From NCBI GenBank assembly GCA_964352215.1, contig CAYGRE010000022.1, positions 13,048 through 77,047 of the forward strand: a stretch of DNA of 64,000 bases, written 5' to 3'. The position numbers and the translations under genes were made by a program. Below are positions 9,344-18,463 of this stretch, piece after piece. The first letter of the stretch is position 1. The number at the start of each line of letters is the position of its first letter. The notes under the pieces are model-generated. The model saw only the letters and a program-made list of their open reading frames with translations. It did no database searches and was not told the DNA's origin. Source of the stretch: CAWUKT01 sp964352215. Its GTDB lineage: Bacteria; Bacteroidota; Bacteroidia; J057; JADKCL01.

Positions 9344-9781
9344 TCAGTTTTCAACGATTACAATTTTCTCGATGACATCACCAGGCTGAATAGCTTCTAC
9401 GATATCCACGCCTTCGGTTACTTTTCCGAAGCAAGTGTGGTTGCGGTCGAGGTGCTTGGTATTGTCCCGGTTGTGACAAACGAAGAATTGTGATCCTCCG
9501 GTGTTGCGACCAGCGTGGGCCATGGAAAGGACTCCCCGGTCATGGTACTGCAATTCACCGTCCAGCTCACATGGAATCGTGTAGCCTGGACCACCACGGC
9601 CATTTCCATCGGGGCAACCACCCTGAATTACAAAATTGGGTATTACCCTGTGAAAGGTCAGGCCATCGTAATATCCGTCTTTGGACAGTTTAACAAAGTT
9701 TGCGACCGTTCCCGGTGCATCCTTGTCGTACAATTCGGCTTTCATCAAGCCCTTAGCGGTATGGATTTCTGCAATGATCAT
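9344..9781 (-). CDS. Cyclophilin-type peptidyl-prolyl cis-trans isomerase, 145 aa
   Basis: All cyclophilin signatures are present: FHRVIPNFVIQGG (catalytic Arg in FHRV, Gln in IQGG), MAHAGRNTGGSQFFV, and HLDRNHTCFGKVTEG. The protein has no signal peptide and has the ~145-residue size of cytoplasmic PpiB-type enzymes. It would catalyse Xaa-Pro isomerisation during folding. It is the first gene of a likely two-gene unit with the outer-membrane barrel gene, and is separated from the upstream RecQ-tail gene by an intrinsic terminator. Confidence 0.95.
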   Translation of the reverse strand: MIIAEIHTAKGLMKAELYDKDAPGTVANFVKLSKDGYYDGLTFHRVIPNFVIQGGCPDGNGRGGPGYTIPCELDGELQYHDRGVLSMAHAGRNTGGSQFFVCHNRDNTKHLDRNHTCFGKVTEGVDIVEAIQPGDVIEKIVIVEN

Positions 9782-9825
9782 GCTGTATGAATATTTAGAA
9801 TTCGTGCAAAGATAATCACAAAGAT

Positions 9826-9859
9826 ATCAAAAAGGGGCCATCTCCGAATAGGCCCCTTT
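9826..9859 (-). terminator. Intrinsic terminator of the RecQ-tail gene
   Basis: A perfect 9-bp stem, AAAGGGGCC / GGCCCCTTT, encloses an 11-nt loop. Read on the minus strand it is followed by a run of five T. It lies 27 bp after the stop of the minus-strand gene ending at 9886 and just before the cyclophilin start. Confidence 0.8.
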
Positions 9860-9885
9860 AATGTCATTGCTGATCTGTTAGTCTG

Positions 9886-10986
9886 TCACGCAGATATGCG
9901 GACCGGAACAGGAATAAATCCCTGGGAATGAACTTTCGCCAGGTAGATTTCATTGTATTCGTACCCAAGCTTGGCCTTGGCTTCTCTCAGGAGTGCATTC
10001 GGCCGGTTCTGGAAAAACCTGGTGGTGGCATCAAGCGTTTCCTTTTCCAGATAACCCTCAATCCAGGGGCGCAGGTCAAAATCGCCCGCCAAATGGAAGT
10101 CACAAAGGTACCTTTCTACGGTTGTCTGCTTGCATGAGACCATACCCGCAATTTCTTCCACGGTAAAGCCTTCCTGATGCAGGCGCTTGACCTCTTGGTG
10201 GGTGGGGTGGGCTGTCCTCTTCATCGCAGGAAGGTTCTTGAGATGATGCCAATTCAAACGAATATGATCCAGCATTTGAAGGATCAGGGCGCCATAAGCA
10301 GAGATCCTGTCTTCGTCCAACCCGAGGATCAGGGTGAGCTCCTTCAGGCTTTCAGGTTGGTTCCGTACGATTTGGTCGATGCAATGGTCTGAATAAATCG
10401 CATAAACCGGCAACCCTCTTTCGTCGGAGAGTCGACGGCGAAGGTCACGCAACTGGCGATGAAAGTAGTGCTGAAACGGATCAAAAGTAATTTCAGCGAG
10501 GTTGATGAGGAGGGGCTGAGGCGACTCCTGAAAAGCCAGGCCTTTTGGGCTAATGGCCAATCCCTGAAAACGGATGTCCTTCATTACCAGGTATTCCTCA
10601 TCGAGTAAGTATCCCATGCTTAACCGTAACTCCAGGCGTGAGGTATTGGAATAGGACCCGGTAGTTTCCAGGATGGCATGGGAGGGATCGCGGAAAAAAT
10701 CGGTCTGATCACCACGCAGGATGCGTGCCAATTCATTGAAGCTGCAATCCCTCCCGACCAATTGGATTGTCTTGAAGATGTCCAGAGCGAGATCTTTAAG
10801 ATCAGCTTCAAAGGACATGGGTTGCCGGTAGGGACTTTGCTTAACGGGGGTTTCCTTGGCGGGCGCATTCTCAGCAGAGGAGTTCTCTGCGGGCGCATTC
10901 TTTACTGGTGCCTTCCTCGTTGCAGTTTTCTTTGCTGGTGCCTCTTTGGACAGCGTTTCCTTTGTTTCTTCTTTTTTGTTTTTCAT
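9886..10986 (-). CDS. RecQ C-terminal-like protein (RQC-HRDC-HTH_40) without helicase core, 366 aa
   Basis: Residues 1-55 are a Lys/Ala/Pro-rich, low-complexity tail (KKTATRKAPVKNAPAE) like histone H1 or HU-type extensions. About residues 65-155 resemble the RQC winged helix of RecQ (FNELARILRGDQ, RLELRLSMGYLLDEEYL). About 175-245 are an HRDC domain (RRRLSDERGLPVYAIYSD, LTLILGLDEDRISAYG). About 262-345 are an HTH_40 module (HQEVKRLHQEGFTVEEIAG). These three follow each other in the same order at the end of Bacteroidota RecQ helicases, but no Walker A/DEAH helicase domain is present or open upstream. The gene has its own Met and terminator, so it is probably a free-standing DNA-binding protein and not a fragment. 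Confidence 0.75.
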   Translation of the reverse strand: MKNKKEETKETLSKEAPAKKTATRKAPVKNAPAENSSAENAPAKETPVKQSPYRQPMSFEADLKDLALDIFKTIQLVGRDCSFNELARILRGDQTDFFRDPSHAILETTGSYSNTSRLELRLSMGYLLDEEYLVMKDIRFQGLAISPKGLAFQESPQPLLINLAEITFDPFQHYFHRQLRDLRRRLSDERGLPVYAIYSDHCIDQIVRNQPESLKELTLILGLDEDRISAYGALILQMLDHIRLNWHHLKNLPAMKRTAHPTHQEVKRLHQEGFTVEEIAGMVSCKQTTVERYLCDFHLAGDFDLRPWIEGYLEKETLDATTRFFQNRPNALLREAKAKLGYEYNEIYLAKVHSQGFIPVPVRISA

Positions 10987-11093
10987 GTCTACTCAAATTG
11001 TTTGGTAAAACGATTGTTGAACACTGCAAACATCTTCCGGTCGGCTCGGAAAGCGATGGAAAAAAAATCGAAAAGGTAACGGCAAAGTGGTGA

Positions 11094-12395
11094 TTATCGG
11101 CTGGAAATAATCAACTTTCCAGAGAGTAAAGCAAGGCCAACTCCCCTGGTCACCATGAGCAGGGTCATGGCCAGCCACAAGGCGTGGTTGCCCAGTAAAT
11201 CTTTGGTCAGAATCCAGGTGGGAAGGAAGACCACAAACACGGCAAGAACCATCACATTTCGCAAGGCTTTTGAAGAAGTGGCACCGATAAAAATCCCATC
11301 CCACAAGAAGGAATAGGCGCCCCAAATTGGCATCAGAATTACCCAGGGGAGGTACTCGATGGCCAGGTCAATTACTTGCTGATCGTTGGAGAGGAGGTGG
11401 AGAATTGATGCCCCTGCAATCAGATAAACAAGGCTAAACAGCACCGCAAAGCCCATTCCGAAGAGCAATACCTTCCGAATGACTTTTTTCAGGACTTCCG
11501 GATTTTCACCACCAACGTATTTCCCGACCAGGCTTTCGGCGGCAAAAGCAAACCCGTCAACGAGGTAGGACATCAAGTAGAATAGTTGGTACAAAAGGGT
11601 GTTGGCAGCGAGGATCTCATCTCCAAAAGTTCCCGACCGTGAAGTGAAATAAGTGAAGGCAAATACCAGGCAGGTGGTACGAATGAACAGGTCCCGGTTG
11701 AGCAGGAAAAACCGCTTCAATTGTTCCGGGTCAAACAGGTTTGCGCCCAGCCGGTGGACAAGCATTTTGCGGTAACGGGAAAAGAACAAAAAAATAGCTG
11801 CTGCCAACCCGGAATATTGTGCTGCGAGGGTTCCCCAGGCGATGCCCTCCGCAGCCATGTCGTATTCAATCACCAATAAAAAGTTGGCTCCGATATTCAC
11901 CAGATTGATTACCAAAGAAAGGACCAGGGGGATGACCGCGTTTTGCATGCCCAGGAACCAGCCATTGAAAACATAAAGGGTTAAGGCAGCAGGAGCAGCA
12001 TATATCCGGATAAAGAAATATTCCCTGGCGACGGTTTTCGCCTCCTCACTTCCTTCCATCAGTTCCAATCCTGCCCAGGCAATGGGGTTTTGCAAGGCCA
12101 CTAACACAAGTCCTACCAATACGGCAAGGGTGAGTCCCCGGAAAAGGACCATGATGGATTCCTGATCTTTTCCGGCACCGAAGGCCTGTGCGGTCATACC
12201 AGTTGTCCCCATTCTCAGAAAGCCAAAACTCCAATACAGGACATTAAAAATGCCAATTGCGATGGCCACTGCACTCAGGAATTTTCCGGCATCTTCCAGA
12301 TGGCCCATCAGAGCAGCGTCTACCAATCCCAGTAAAGGAATGGAAAGGTTGCTCAGAACGTTGGGGATGGCCAACCGAAAAATCTCTTTGTTCAT
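11094..12395 (-). CDS. MATE family (DinF-type) efflux transporter, 433 aa
   Basis: The protein has about 12 hydrophobic segments and MATE signatures: IFRLAIPNVLSNLSIPLLGLVDAALMGHLEDA at the start (a long N-terminal MATE block), FGFLRMGTTGMTAQAFGAG, and IRTTCLVFAFTYFTSRSGTFGDEILAANTLLYQ in the second half. DinF-like MATE proteins export cationic drugs or metabolites using Na+ or H+ gradients across the inner membrane. Length is normal. It is divergent from the Atg22-like transporter, with about 60 bp between starts. Substrate cannot be told from sequence. Confidence 0.92.
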   Translation of the reverse strand: MNKEIFRLAIPNVLSNLSIPLLGLVDAALMGHLEDAGKFLSAVAIAIGIFNVLYWSFGFLRMGTTGMTAQAFGAGKDQESIMVLFRGLTLAVLVGLVLVALQNPIAWAGLELMEGSEEAKTVAREYFFIRIYAAPAALTLYVFNGWFLGMQNAVIPLVLSLVINLVNIGANFLLVIEYDMAAEGIAWGTLAAQYSGLAAAIFLFFSRYRKMLVHRLGANLFDPEQLKRFFLLNRDLFIRTTCLVFAFTYFTSRSGTFGDEILAANTLLYQLFYLMSYLVDGFAFAAESLVGKYVGGENPEVLKKVIRKVLLFGMGFAVLFSLVYLIAGASILHLLSNDQQVIDLAIEYLPWVILMPIWGAYSFLWDGIFIGATSSKALRNVMVLAVFVVFLPTWILTKDLLGNHALWLAMTLLMVTRGVGLALLSGKLIISSR

Positions 12396-12455
12396 CGCAG
12401 CGAAGGTAATTCTTCACCTTTGGATTTGGGAGAATTCAGCACTATTTTGGTAACA

Positions 12456-13805
12456 ATGGCTTTTCAAAAGGGCGATCGCAAGGTTATTTCTTCCTGGGCT
12501 TGGTTTGACTGGGCCAACTCAGTTTATCCACTGGTAATCACTACTGCTGTCTTTCCACTCTACTATGGTTCGGTCATCGTTTCAGATCCGAATTGTGTCC
12601 CAGATTGTGAAACAGGGCTATTATGTGAACAATATGCCACGTTTTTCGGGAGGAAGTTCATCAATACGGAACTGTATGCTTACTCGATTTCTTTTTCCTT
12701 TCTATTGATCTCCTTTCTCTCGCCTTTGCTGTCGGGAATTGCAGACTATGCAGGTAGGAAGAAGTTTTTCATGCAGGTGTTTTCTACGATTGGAGCATTT
12801 TCATCCGCGATGCTGTTCTTCTTTACCGGGCCTGAGAATCTGGCATTTGGATTGGGGTTTGCGGTGCTGGCAAGTATCGGTTTTGCTGGTAGTATCGTCT
12901 TTTACAATGCTTTTCTGCCTGAGATTGCCCATGCAAAAGACCTGGACCGGGTTTCGGCCCGGGGGTTTATGATGGGCTATGTGGGCAGTTCGATTCTCCT
13001 GACCATTTGCCTGGTCCTCATCATGGGCAACGAAATGTTTGGCATCGATAAGGGGTTTGCAACCCGGATTTCATTTCTATTGGCGGGCATCTGGTGGTTT
13101 GGCTTTGCATTCCTGACCTGGCGCCATCTTCCCGGAAATATTCACAACCAGAAAGTTGAGCGAAAAGGCTTGTTGACCAAGGGGTGGAAAGAATTGCTCA
13201 AGGTGCTCAAGATCGTTCGCCAGAAAGAATCGCTCAAGCTCCGCCTCTTTCTCCTGGCTTTCTTTTTCTACAGCCTGGGCTATATGACCGTGATCTATCT
13301 GGCAACTCCATTTGGCCAGAAAGAGCTTTGCCTGGGAACGACCGAACTGATCACCTGTGTGATGCTCATCCAGTTTGTGGCGATTGGTGGGTCTTATTTC
13401 TTTGCCTGGCTGGCAGGAAAAATTGGGAACATCCAATCGATCATGGTTTCGGTTTTGATCTGGACTTTACTGTGTGGACTTACCTGGTATGTCGAGACAG
13501 CACTCCACTTTTACCTGCTGGCCTTTGGGGTGGGTACTGTCATGGGAGGTATCCAAGCCTTGTCCCGGTCAACTTATGCAAAACTATTGCCGCCTACCAA
13601 GGACCATGCATCGTTTTACAGTTTCTATGACATCACAGAGAAAATAGCTATCACGGTCGGTGCGTATAGCTTTGGGTTGATAGAAAACCTGACCGGCAGC
13701 ATGCGCAGTTCGGCTCTCTTCCTTTCTGTTTTCTTTGCTATTGGGTTAGTAATCCTGTTTATCGCAACCAGGATCAAAAGCCCACATGAATCCGCCGCTA
13801 CCTGA
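12456..13805 (+). CDS. Atg22/UMF1-family MFS transporter, 449 aa
   Basis: The N-terminus SSWAWFDWANSVYPLVITTAVFPLYY is the hallmark of the UMF1 (Atg22-like) branch of the major facilitator superfamily. About 12 transmembrane segments follow, and MGGIQALSRSTYAKLLPP, typical of the last third of this family, is present. The frame extends to an ATG at 12420, but MAFQKGDRKVISSWAW from 12456 matches usual starts. Substrate is unknown; fungal Atg22 exports amino acids from vacuoles. The stop (13803-13805) directly abuts the stop of the convergent DUF4870 gene with no spacer. Confidence 0.9.
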   Translation: MAFQKGDRKVISSWAWFDWANSVYPLVITTAVFPLYYGSVIVSDPNCVPDCETGLLCEQYATFFGRKFINTELYAYSISFSFLLISFLSPLLSGIADYAGRKKFFMQVFSTIGAFSSAMLFFFTGPENLAFGLGFAVLASIGFAGSIVFYNAFLPEIAHAKDLDRVSARGFMMGYVGSSILLTICLVLIMGNEMFGIDKGFATRISFLLAGIWWFGFAFLTWRHLPGNIHNQKVERKGLLTKGWKELLKVLKIVRQKESLKLRLFLLAFFFYSLGYMTVIYLATPFGQKELCLGTTELITCVMLIQFVAIGGSYFFAWLAGKIGNIQSIMVSVLIWTLLCGLTWYVETALHFYLLAFGVGTVMGGIQALSRSTYAKLLPPTKDHASFYSFYDITEKIAITVGAYSFGLIENLTGSMRSSALFLSVFFAIGLVILFIATRIKSPHESAAT

Positions 13806-14282
13806 TTACTTAATGAACCGGAAGTTAACCGGATACCTGTAATGGTTTCCTTTGTTCGCTTCTACCAAGGCCATGATTCCCAGAATCAAGGAGCCGATTC
13901 CTACAGCCAGGAAAATGATGAACATCAGGATGCTGGTGATGATTGCGAGTGGGCCTAAAGCAAATCCCAATACCATCAACACAACTCCAGCCAGGATTGC
14001 CGCCATTACGGTCAATTGGAAGTTCAATGCTTCTTTGGCATGCGCTGCGACAAACTCAGACTTATCTCTTTGGACCAACCAGATCACCAGCGGTGTAATA
14101 AACCCACCGATCACAAAGCCCATGTGGGCCAGGGTACCCCACAGTTTGGCATCACTTTCCGACAGTCCCTGAGGACCGCCTCCCTGAAAATTGCCTTGAT
14201 TTCCTGGAGGAGGAGGGGGAGGCGTATGAGGAACGTTGGGAGGAGTGAGTGGGTCGTTTTGATTTTTCTTTTCGAGGTCCAT
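13806..14282 (-). CDS. DUF4870 membrane protein, 158 aa
   Basis: Residues 1-45 are a Pro/Gly-rich disordered segment (TPPPPPPGNQGNFQGGG). The rest is a DUF4870 domain: KLWGTLAHMGFVIGGFITPLVIWLVQRD, EFVAAHAKEALNFQLT, then two or three hydrophobic segments and GIMALVEANKGNHYRYPV. The family is widespread and of unknown function in the inner membrane. A TACTTTTG -7-like element lies 26 bp before the start. Convergent with the MFS gene, with stops directly adjacent. Confidence 0.88.
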   Translation of the reverse strand: MDLEKKNQNDPLTPPNVPHTPPPPPPGNQGNFQGGGPQGLSESDAKLWGTLAHMGFVIGGFITPLVIWLVQRDKSEFVAAHAKEALNFQLTVMAAILAGVVLMVLGFALGPLAIITSILMFIIFLAVGIGSLILGIMALVEANKGNHYRYPVNFRFIK

Positions 14283-14307
14283 AGTTCAATTTATATATGC
14301 AGATACC

Positions 14308-14315
14308 CAAAAGTA
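14308..14315 (-). promoter_or_regulatory. Possible -7 element (TAnnTTTG) for the DUF4870 gene
   Basis: Read on the minus strand this is TACTTTTG, a full match to the Bacteroidota -7 consensus TAnnTTTG, 26 bp before the ATG at 14282. No clear TTG at -33 with correct spacing is seen, so this is tentative. Confidence 0.35.
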
Positions 14316-14370
14316 CAATTTTTTAAGATTCCCTCAGCGTCTGTTTTTTCTTTGTTCTAAAACCTGGAGC

Positions 14371-17300
14371 CTATCTCAGCACCACCAGCTTTTCAAACCG
14401 ACTGACCTTCTCCCCACTGGATTCGTCTTTGAGAACTACCTGGTAGACATAAACACCTCTACCGAGCGCATCTCCAAAATCATCTAAACCATCCCATTCC
14501 AGGTCACAGTAGAGATTCCCGTCAGCATAAAATGAATCTTCCAGCGTTTTGACCAAGCGTCCGGAAACCGTAAAAATCTTGACCCGAAGGTTCAGGGGGC
14601 GCCCATTCAAATTGTGTTCCAAATAGAATTTGGTACTGGTGGTAAACGGATTGGGGTAATTCAGGACATGGCCCAAGGCCATTCTGGAGTTGTCCGTGAC
14701 GAGGAAATTTAACTTGCCGGAACTGCTGTTATTGGCGACGTCCCAAACCTTGACATCCACTTCGTGGGTCCCTTCCGGAAGTTGACTGAATGGATACCGT
14801 ATCCTCCCTTCCTGGTAACTGTCCATGATCGCTTCATAATAGTTGTTCAGGACAATAGGGTGGCTCTCATCCCCATCCAATATCGCGGTCAATTCATGGC
14901 CGATCCCACTCCCCGTGGTATTCATACCCGTTTCATCAAAGGCCTCTACGATGAGTAGTGGATCTGGTCCTACCATTCCACCATCTACGAACTTTTCGTC
15001 ATTCATGAAGAGCTCGATCTCAGGTGGTGTATCGTCCACGATGGAATTCGCGGAGGTTCCTCCTGCATAAATATCCTGGTAGCATCCGCCACCATCAGTG
15101 GTCAGGCTTTGTAAATAGAGGCTGATCTTGGCATTGCCATCATCATAGGAAACGTCCAGTGGAACCACGAACTGGAAAGAAAACAAGCCGCTTTTGACGG
15201 TAGCTTTACCATTGAAAATCCGATTTTTTTGCCAGTAGAAATTGTAGGGTAGGACATTGGTGGTAAAGAGGGTCGGTTTGTCAAATACGGTTGCCGACAA
15301 CTCTCCATCGAAACCAGTGATGAGTTGATCCAGACTATTCCTGACTTCACCTTCGATGGTGACAAGGGAAAGAGAGGGGAGGGAATCTACCACGCCCTGG
15401 GCTACCGCCTGCCCATTGATTTTGGTGATGGTGGCCTTTTCTCTGGGATAAGCCAGGGTCAAAGCAGGGTCCCCCAGCAGGGTGAACTTCCGGTTGTTGA
15501 TGCCTCCACCCAATGAACTGGCGTTTTTGGTATCCATAAATACTTCTCCCAGGGTAGGCCAGCGGTTTTCCGCGGTTCGCCACCTGAAAACCTCATCGTA
15601 AAAGTTCCGGTTCAAGACCTGGTTGGAACCAGCTTCAACGACACGAACCGTGGTATACAAAGCGATCCCCCCGCCAAGAGGATTCAGGAGCAACTGTTCT
15701 GCCCCCGATCTGCGGGCGGGATCATCCCAGCGCCCAAATTCGCAGGTAGCGGTTACGAAAGCGGGTAAACGCCTGGTGTTTTCCAATTGGTTGATGTCGG
15801 AAATGGTGAGAATACTTGCATTGGACCAGCCGGTTTCGCCCCCGTGTCCAGTATAATTTGCGATCAAGGCCCCTTCGTTCAAGGAGCGGAAAAGGGCATC
15901 CTTTCCGTCGGGAAAAGTATTTGCAGATGCAGTACTTACCATTTGGTAATTAGACATATACAATTTGTCGACGTTGATACACGGATATGCATTCTCAATC
16001 TCGTCGGAATAGCCATCGGCCTGGCTAATGTGGATGTTTCCCTCTCCTTCAAGGTAGTCTGCAACCAGTAGCATCCGGTTTCTCCATGGCCCCTTTGCTT
16101 CCGGATCGGTTTGGTAGTTGATAATTTTAGTGACCATTTCATCCGCTTCGTTTGCATTTGCGACCGGCAATCTTCCTACTGCGATGTCCATGCCAGGATT
16201 GTTGCGAAGGGTGTCACCTGCTACAAAGTACAGGACATCCCCATTGCCATTGGGCTGCGTAATGGATTCTCCCCAGTACCCTTCACCATCGTCCAGAAAC
16301 CCATAAAAGTCATCGCTGCTGTACGAACTCATGGCATGGTGGGAATTTCGACTTTGGTAGGTTGGGGCCAGGTCGGTAGGACTGGAAAAGGAAAGTTGCT
16401 TCCGGTCGTAGCTGCCTTCTCCGAAAAGCAGAAAATACCGTGGCTGCAATCCGCCGGTGGTTTGCCAGCGGTCGTAGAACATTTTGAGGAAATCCCGGAT
16501 GGCACTTGGGTCAGGTTGGCCACTGCCAAATTCATTGTATACCTGTTCCGGCGAGACAATGTGAACCGACAGGCCGTTCTCTTCGCGGTGAAAGCGGGCC
16601 AGGCGTTCTGCGGCCTGCCGCATTTGGGGCGGGCTCAGGATCAGATAGTCGGCCTGGTCCAGATGGTGGAGATTCTGGTTTCCAATGGTGCGCATGGAGG
16701 ATGGAGTTTCTCCTGAATTTTGGTTGAAGGCAACAAAGTGCTTGATGGAATCTGCCGCGACCTGAAACTCCAGTTGGCCCCCAACCAGCGTGCTTTTTAT
16801 TTCATACGCCCTGGTGGGATCAGTGACATCCCAAACTTTGGTAGCAGAGGTCGCACCTGATAAACGGTACAGAAAAACTTCTCCTGGCGCTACCCCTTCG
16901 CGGGCATAGAAGGAAAATGTGCTTTGGCCAGCAATATCCAGGCCCCTCTGGTACTGCACTTCAATGAAATCGAGGTACCCGACCGAGCTGGTCTGTGGCT
17001 TGTCATAATCTATTTGGAGGTTGACTTCCTGGTCTGAGACCTGGCTGGCATTGAGGATAAAGGTGGTGTGGGCAGGGACATAGTAATTCCCATAGCCGAC
17101 AAAGGAAGCACTGGACATGGGGATAGAACCCAGGGTTGAATTGCCTTCTCTGAATTGGAAAGAACTTGGAGCAGGTGACCGGGAGGCAACCCTGGGGGTC
17201 ACCAGAATCTCAGACCCGGAGACCAAACCCGGAACCGGGAAATCAAAAGACCTGCTGGTTGTGAGGTCAAAAGTTTCTCCTAACCAATACCTGCCGGATC

Positions 17301-18327
17301 CCAATGGGTTATATGAATCCTTTTCATAAAAGGTTAATTGGTCTGTGTAAGATGGGATTAGGGTTGGGGCTCCCAGGGTAGACGCTTCCGAAATCCGCAA
17401 TCCATTTCCCTGGTTGTAGGTGAGGAAATAATAGGTCGTATCGGAATATACATTGTATTGGTGAACCCAACGGTTCAGGGTGGTGTTGAAGGCCGTTCCA
17501 TGTGGTGATTGACCATAGAAAAGCAGAAAGTCTCCAGGATTGAAAACCCCATCAGCCTGTCCTGAAACCCAAACCGGATTTTCGGATAGGTCATCGTGGG
17601 GGAATTTCCCGGCTTGTTGGGGGAGCATTAGCCCGCCATTTCCAAATAAACGTAAGGTTCTGGGGTCGATCTGGTCAGGGTTCCAGCCAAGATCCTGGAT
17701 GTCCTGGTAAGTCAATCTGTACATTCCACTACCCACAATGCCAATTTTGATCCAGGTACCTTCCGACAAGACAGATTGGTTGGTATAGGTTTTTTGTGAT
17801 CCCGAGGTACGGATTCCAGATGCGGTTTTGGTAAATGAAAAAGATATTTGATCTACTCTTTCCATCTGTCCCGCTCCCACCTGAATCCGTACTGGATACA
17901 AGCGCAGGTGTTGGTAGCGTTGCCCCTGTCTGATTTCAATTTCTCCTACTACTACATTGGAAGAAGGGTAAACCGTTCCTTGCTTCAACCTTTTGCTGGT
18001 TTCCCTGAACATAGTGGTTGGGCTATTCCGTTTACTGGTAACAGCTACGTTTTCGACCTGAACGGCTTGACCGGGACCAACTGGGATTAATATCTCCTTA
18101 CAAGGAAGATTCGAAAGAACTGGGTCCAACCCTGCCCCTTTGAACCACGGGGCGCTGAACCTGTTAAAGGGTTTTTCCCAGTTGCCAACCGGGATGTCAA
18201 TTTCCCACTGGACATCGAACGTATAGGTTGATGCCATGGTAGGCAGGAGTGTTTGAGCGGCAATATTGCCTGCTATTATCCCGAAAGAGAACAGAACAAG
18301 TAGGAATGACTTAAAAAATAGTTGCAT
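14371..18327 (-). CDS. porU: PorU-type T9SS sortase, C25 (gingipain-fold) peptidase, 1318 aa
   Basis: The protein has a signal peptide (MQLFFKSFLLVLFSFGIIAG, cut after IAAQ), long beta-rich N-terminal domains, and a C25 peptidase domain at about residues 555-970. The catalytic dyad is visible: H828 in NYTGHGGETGW and C862 in TATCEFGRWDDP, 34 residues apart. Other C25 marks are YFLLFGEGSYD, SYSSDDFYGF, DIAVGRLPVANANEA and FTLLGDPALTLAYP. The C-terminus carries an Ig/FlgD-like module (NYPNPFTTSTKFYLEHNL ... GRGVYVYQVVL). PorU cuts T9SS C-terminal domains and attaches cargo to anionic lipopolysaccharide at the cell surface, normally with PorV. No porV is adjacent here; a PorV/PorQ-like gene lies at 39.6 kb. 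Length fits the family. Confidence 0.93.
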   Translation of the reverse strand: MQLFFKSFLLVLFSFGIIAGNIAAQTLLPTMASTYTFDVQWEIDIPVGNWEKPFNRFSAPWFKGAGLDPVLSNLPCKEILIPVGPGQAVQVENVAVTSKRNSPTTMFRETSKRLKQGTVYPSSNVVVGEIEIRQGQRYQHLRLYPVRIQVGAGQMERVDQISFSFTKTASGIRTSGSQKTYTNQSVLSEGTWIKIGIVGSGMYRLTYQDIQDLGWNPDQIDPRTLRLFGNGGLMLPQQAGKFPHDDLSENPVWVSGQADGVFNPGDFLLFYGQSPHGTAFNTTLNRWVHQYNVYSDTTYYFLTYNQGNGLRISEASTLGAPTLIPSYTDQLTFYEKDSYNPLGSGRYWLGETFDLTTSRSFDFPVPGLVSGSEILVTPRVASRSPAPSSFQFREGNSTLGSIPMSSASFVGYGNYYVPAHTTFILNASQVSDQEVNLQIDYDKPQTSSVGYLDFIEVQYQRGLDIAGQSTFSFYAREGVAPGEVFLYRLSGATSATKVWDVTDPTRAYEIKSTLVGGQLEFQVAADSIKHFVAFNQNSGETPSSMRTIGNQNLHHLDQADYLILSPPQMRQAAERLARFHREENGLSVHIVSPEQVYNEFGSGQPDPSAIRDFLKMFYDRWQTTGGLQPRYFLLFGEGSYDRKQLSFSSPTDLAPTYQSRNSHHAMSSYSSDDFYGFLDDGEGYWGESITQPNGNGDVLYFVAGDTLRNNPGMDIAVGRLPVANANEADEMVTKIINYQTDPEAKGPWRNRMLLVADYLEGEGNIHISQADGYSDEIENAYPCINVDKLYMSNYQMVSTASANTFPDGKDALFRSLNEGALIANYTGHGGETGWSNASILTISDINQLENTRRLPAFVTATCEFGRWDDPARRSGAEQLLLNPLGGGIALYTTVRVVEAGSNQVLNRNFYDEVFRWRTAENRWPTLGEVFMDTKNASSLGGGINNRKFTLLGDPALTLAYPREKATITKINGQAVAQGVVDSLPSLSLVTIEGEVRNSLDQLITGFDGELSATVFDKPTLFTTNVLPYNFYWQKNRIFNGKATVKSGLFSFQFVVPLDVSYDDGNAKISLYLQSLTTDGGGCYQDIYAGGTSANSIVDDTPPEIELFMNDEKFVDGGMVGPDPLLIVEAFDETGMNTTGSGIGHELTAILDGDESHPIVLNNYYEAIMDSYQEGRIRYPFSQLPEGTHEVDVKVWDVANNSSSGKLNFLVTDNSRMALGHVLNYPNPFTTSTKFYLEHNLNGRPLNLRVKIFTVSGRLVKTLEDSFYADGNLYCDLEWDGLDDFGDALGRGVYVYQVVLKDESSGEKVSRFEKLVVLR

Positions 18328-18411
18328 TGGAATAGGCAGGATTGTGAAGAATCTTTAAGAAAGAGAATCCGGCTTGAAGAGGCTAGGCAAAAAGAAAGCC
18401 ATGTACGAATC

Positions 18412-18439
18412 TTTGCACTCATTTTATTTTTTAACTTTG
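18412..18439 (+). promoter_or_regulatory. Candidate promoter of the Nudix-like regulator gene
   Basis: TTTG at 18412-18415 and TAACTTTG at 18432-18439 match the Bacteroidota -33/-7 pattern (TTTG ... TAnnTTTG), although the 16-nt spacing is slightly short. The -7 element is 24 bp before the ATG at 18464. Confidence 0.5.
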
Positions 18440-18463
18440 TAGAAACCTACCCGACTTTGAAAC

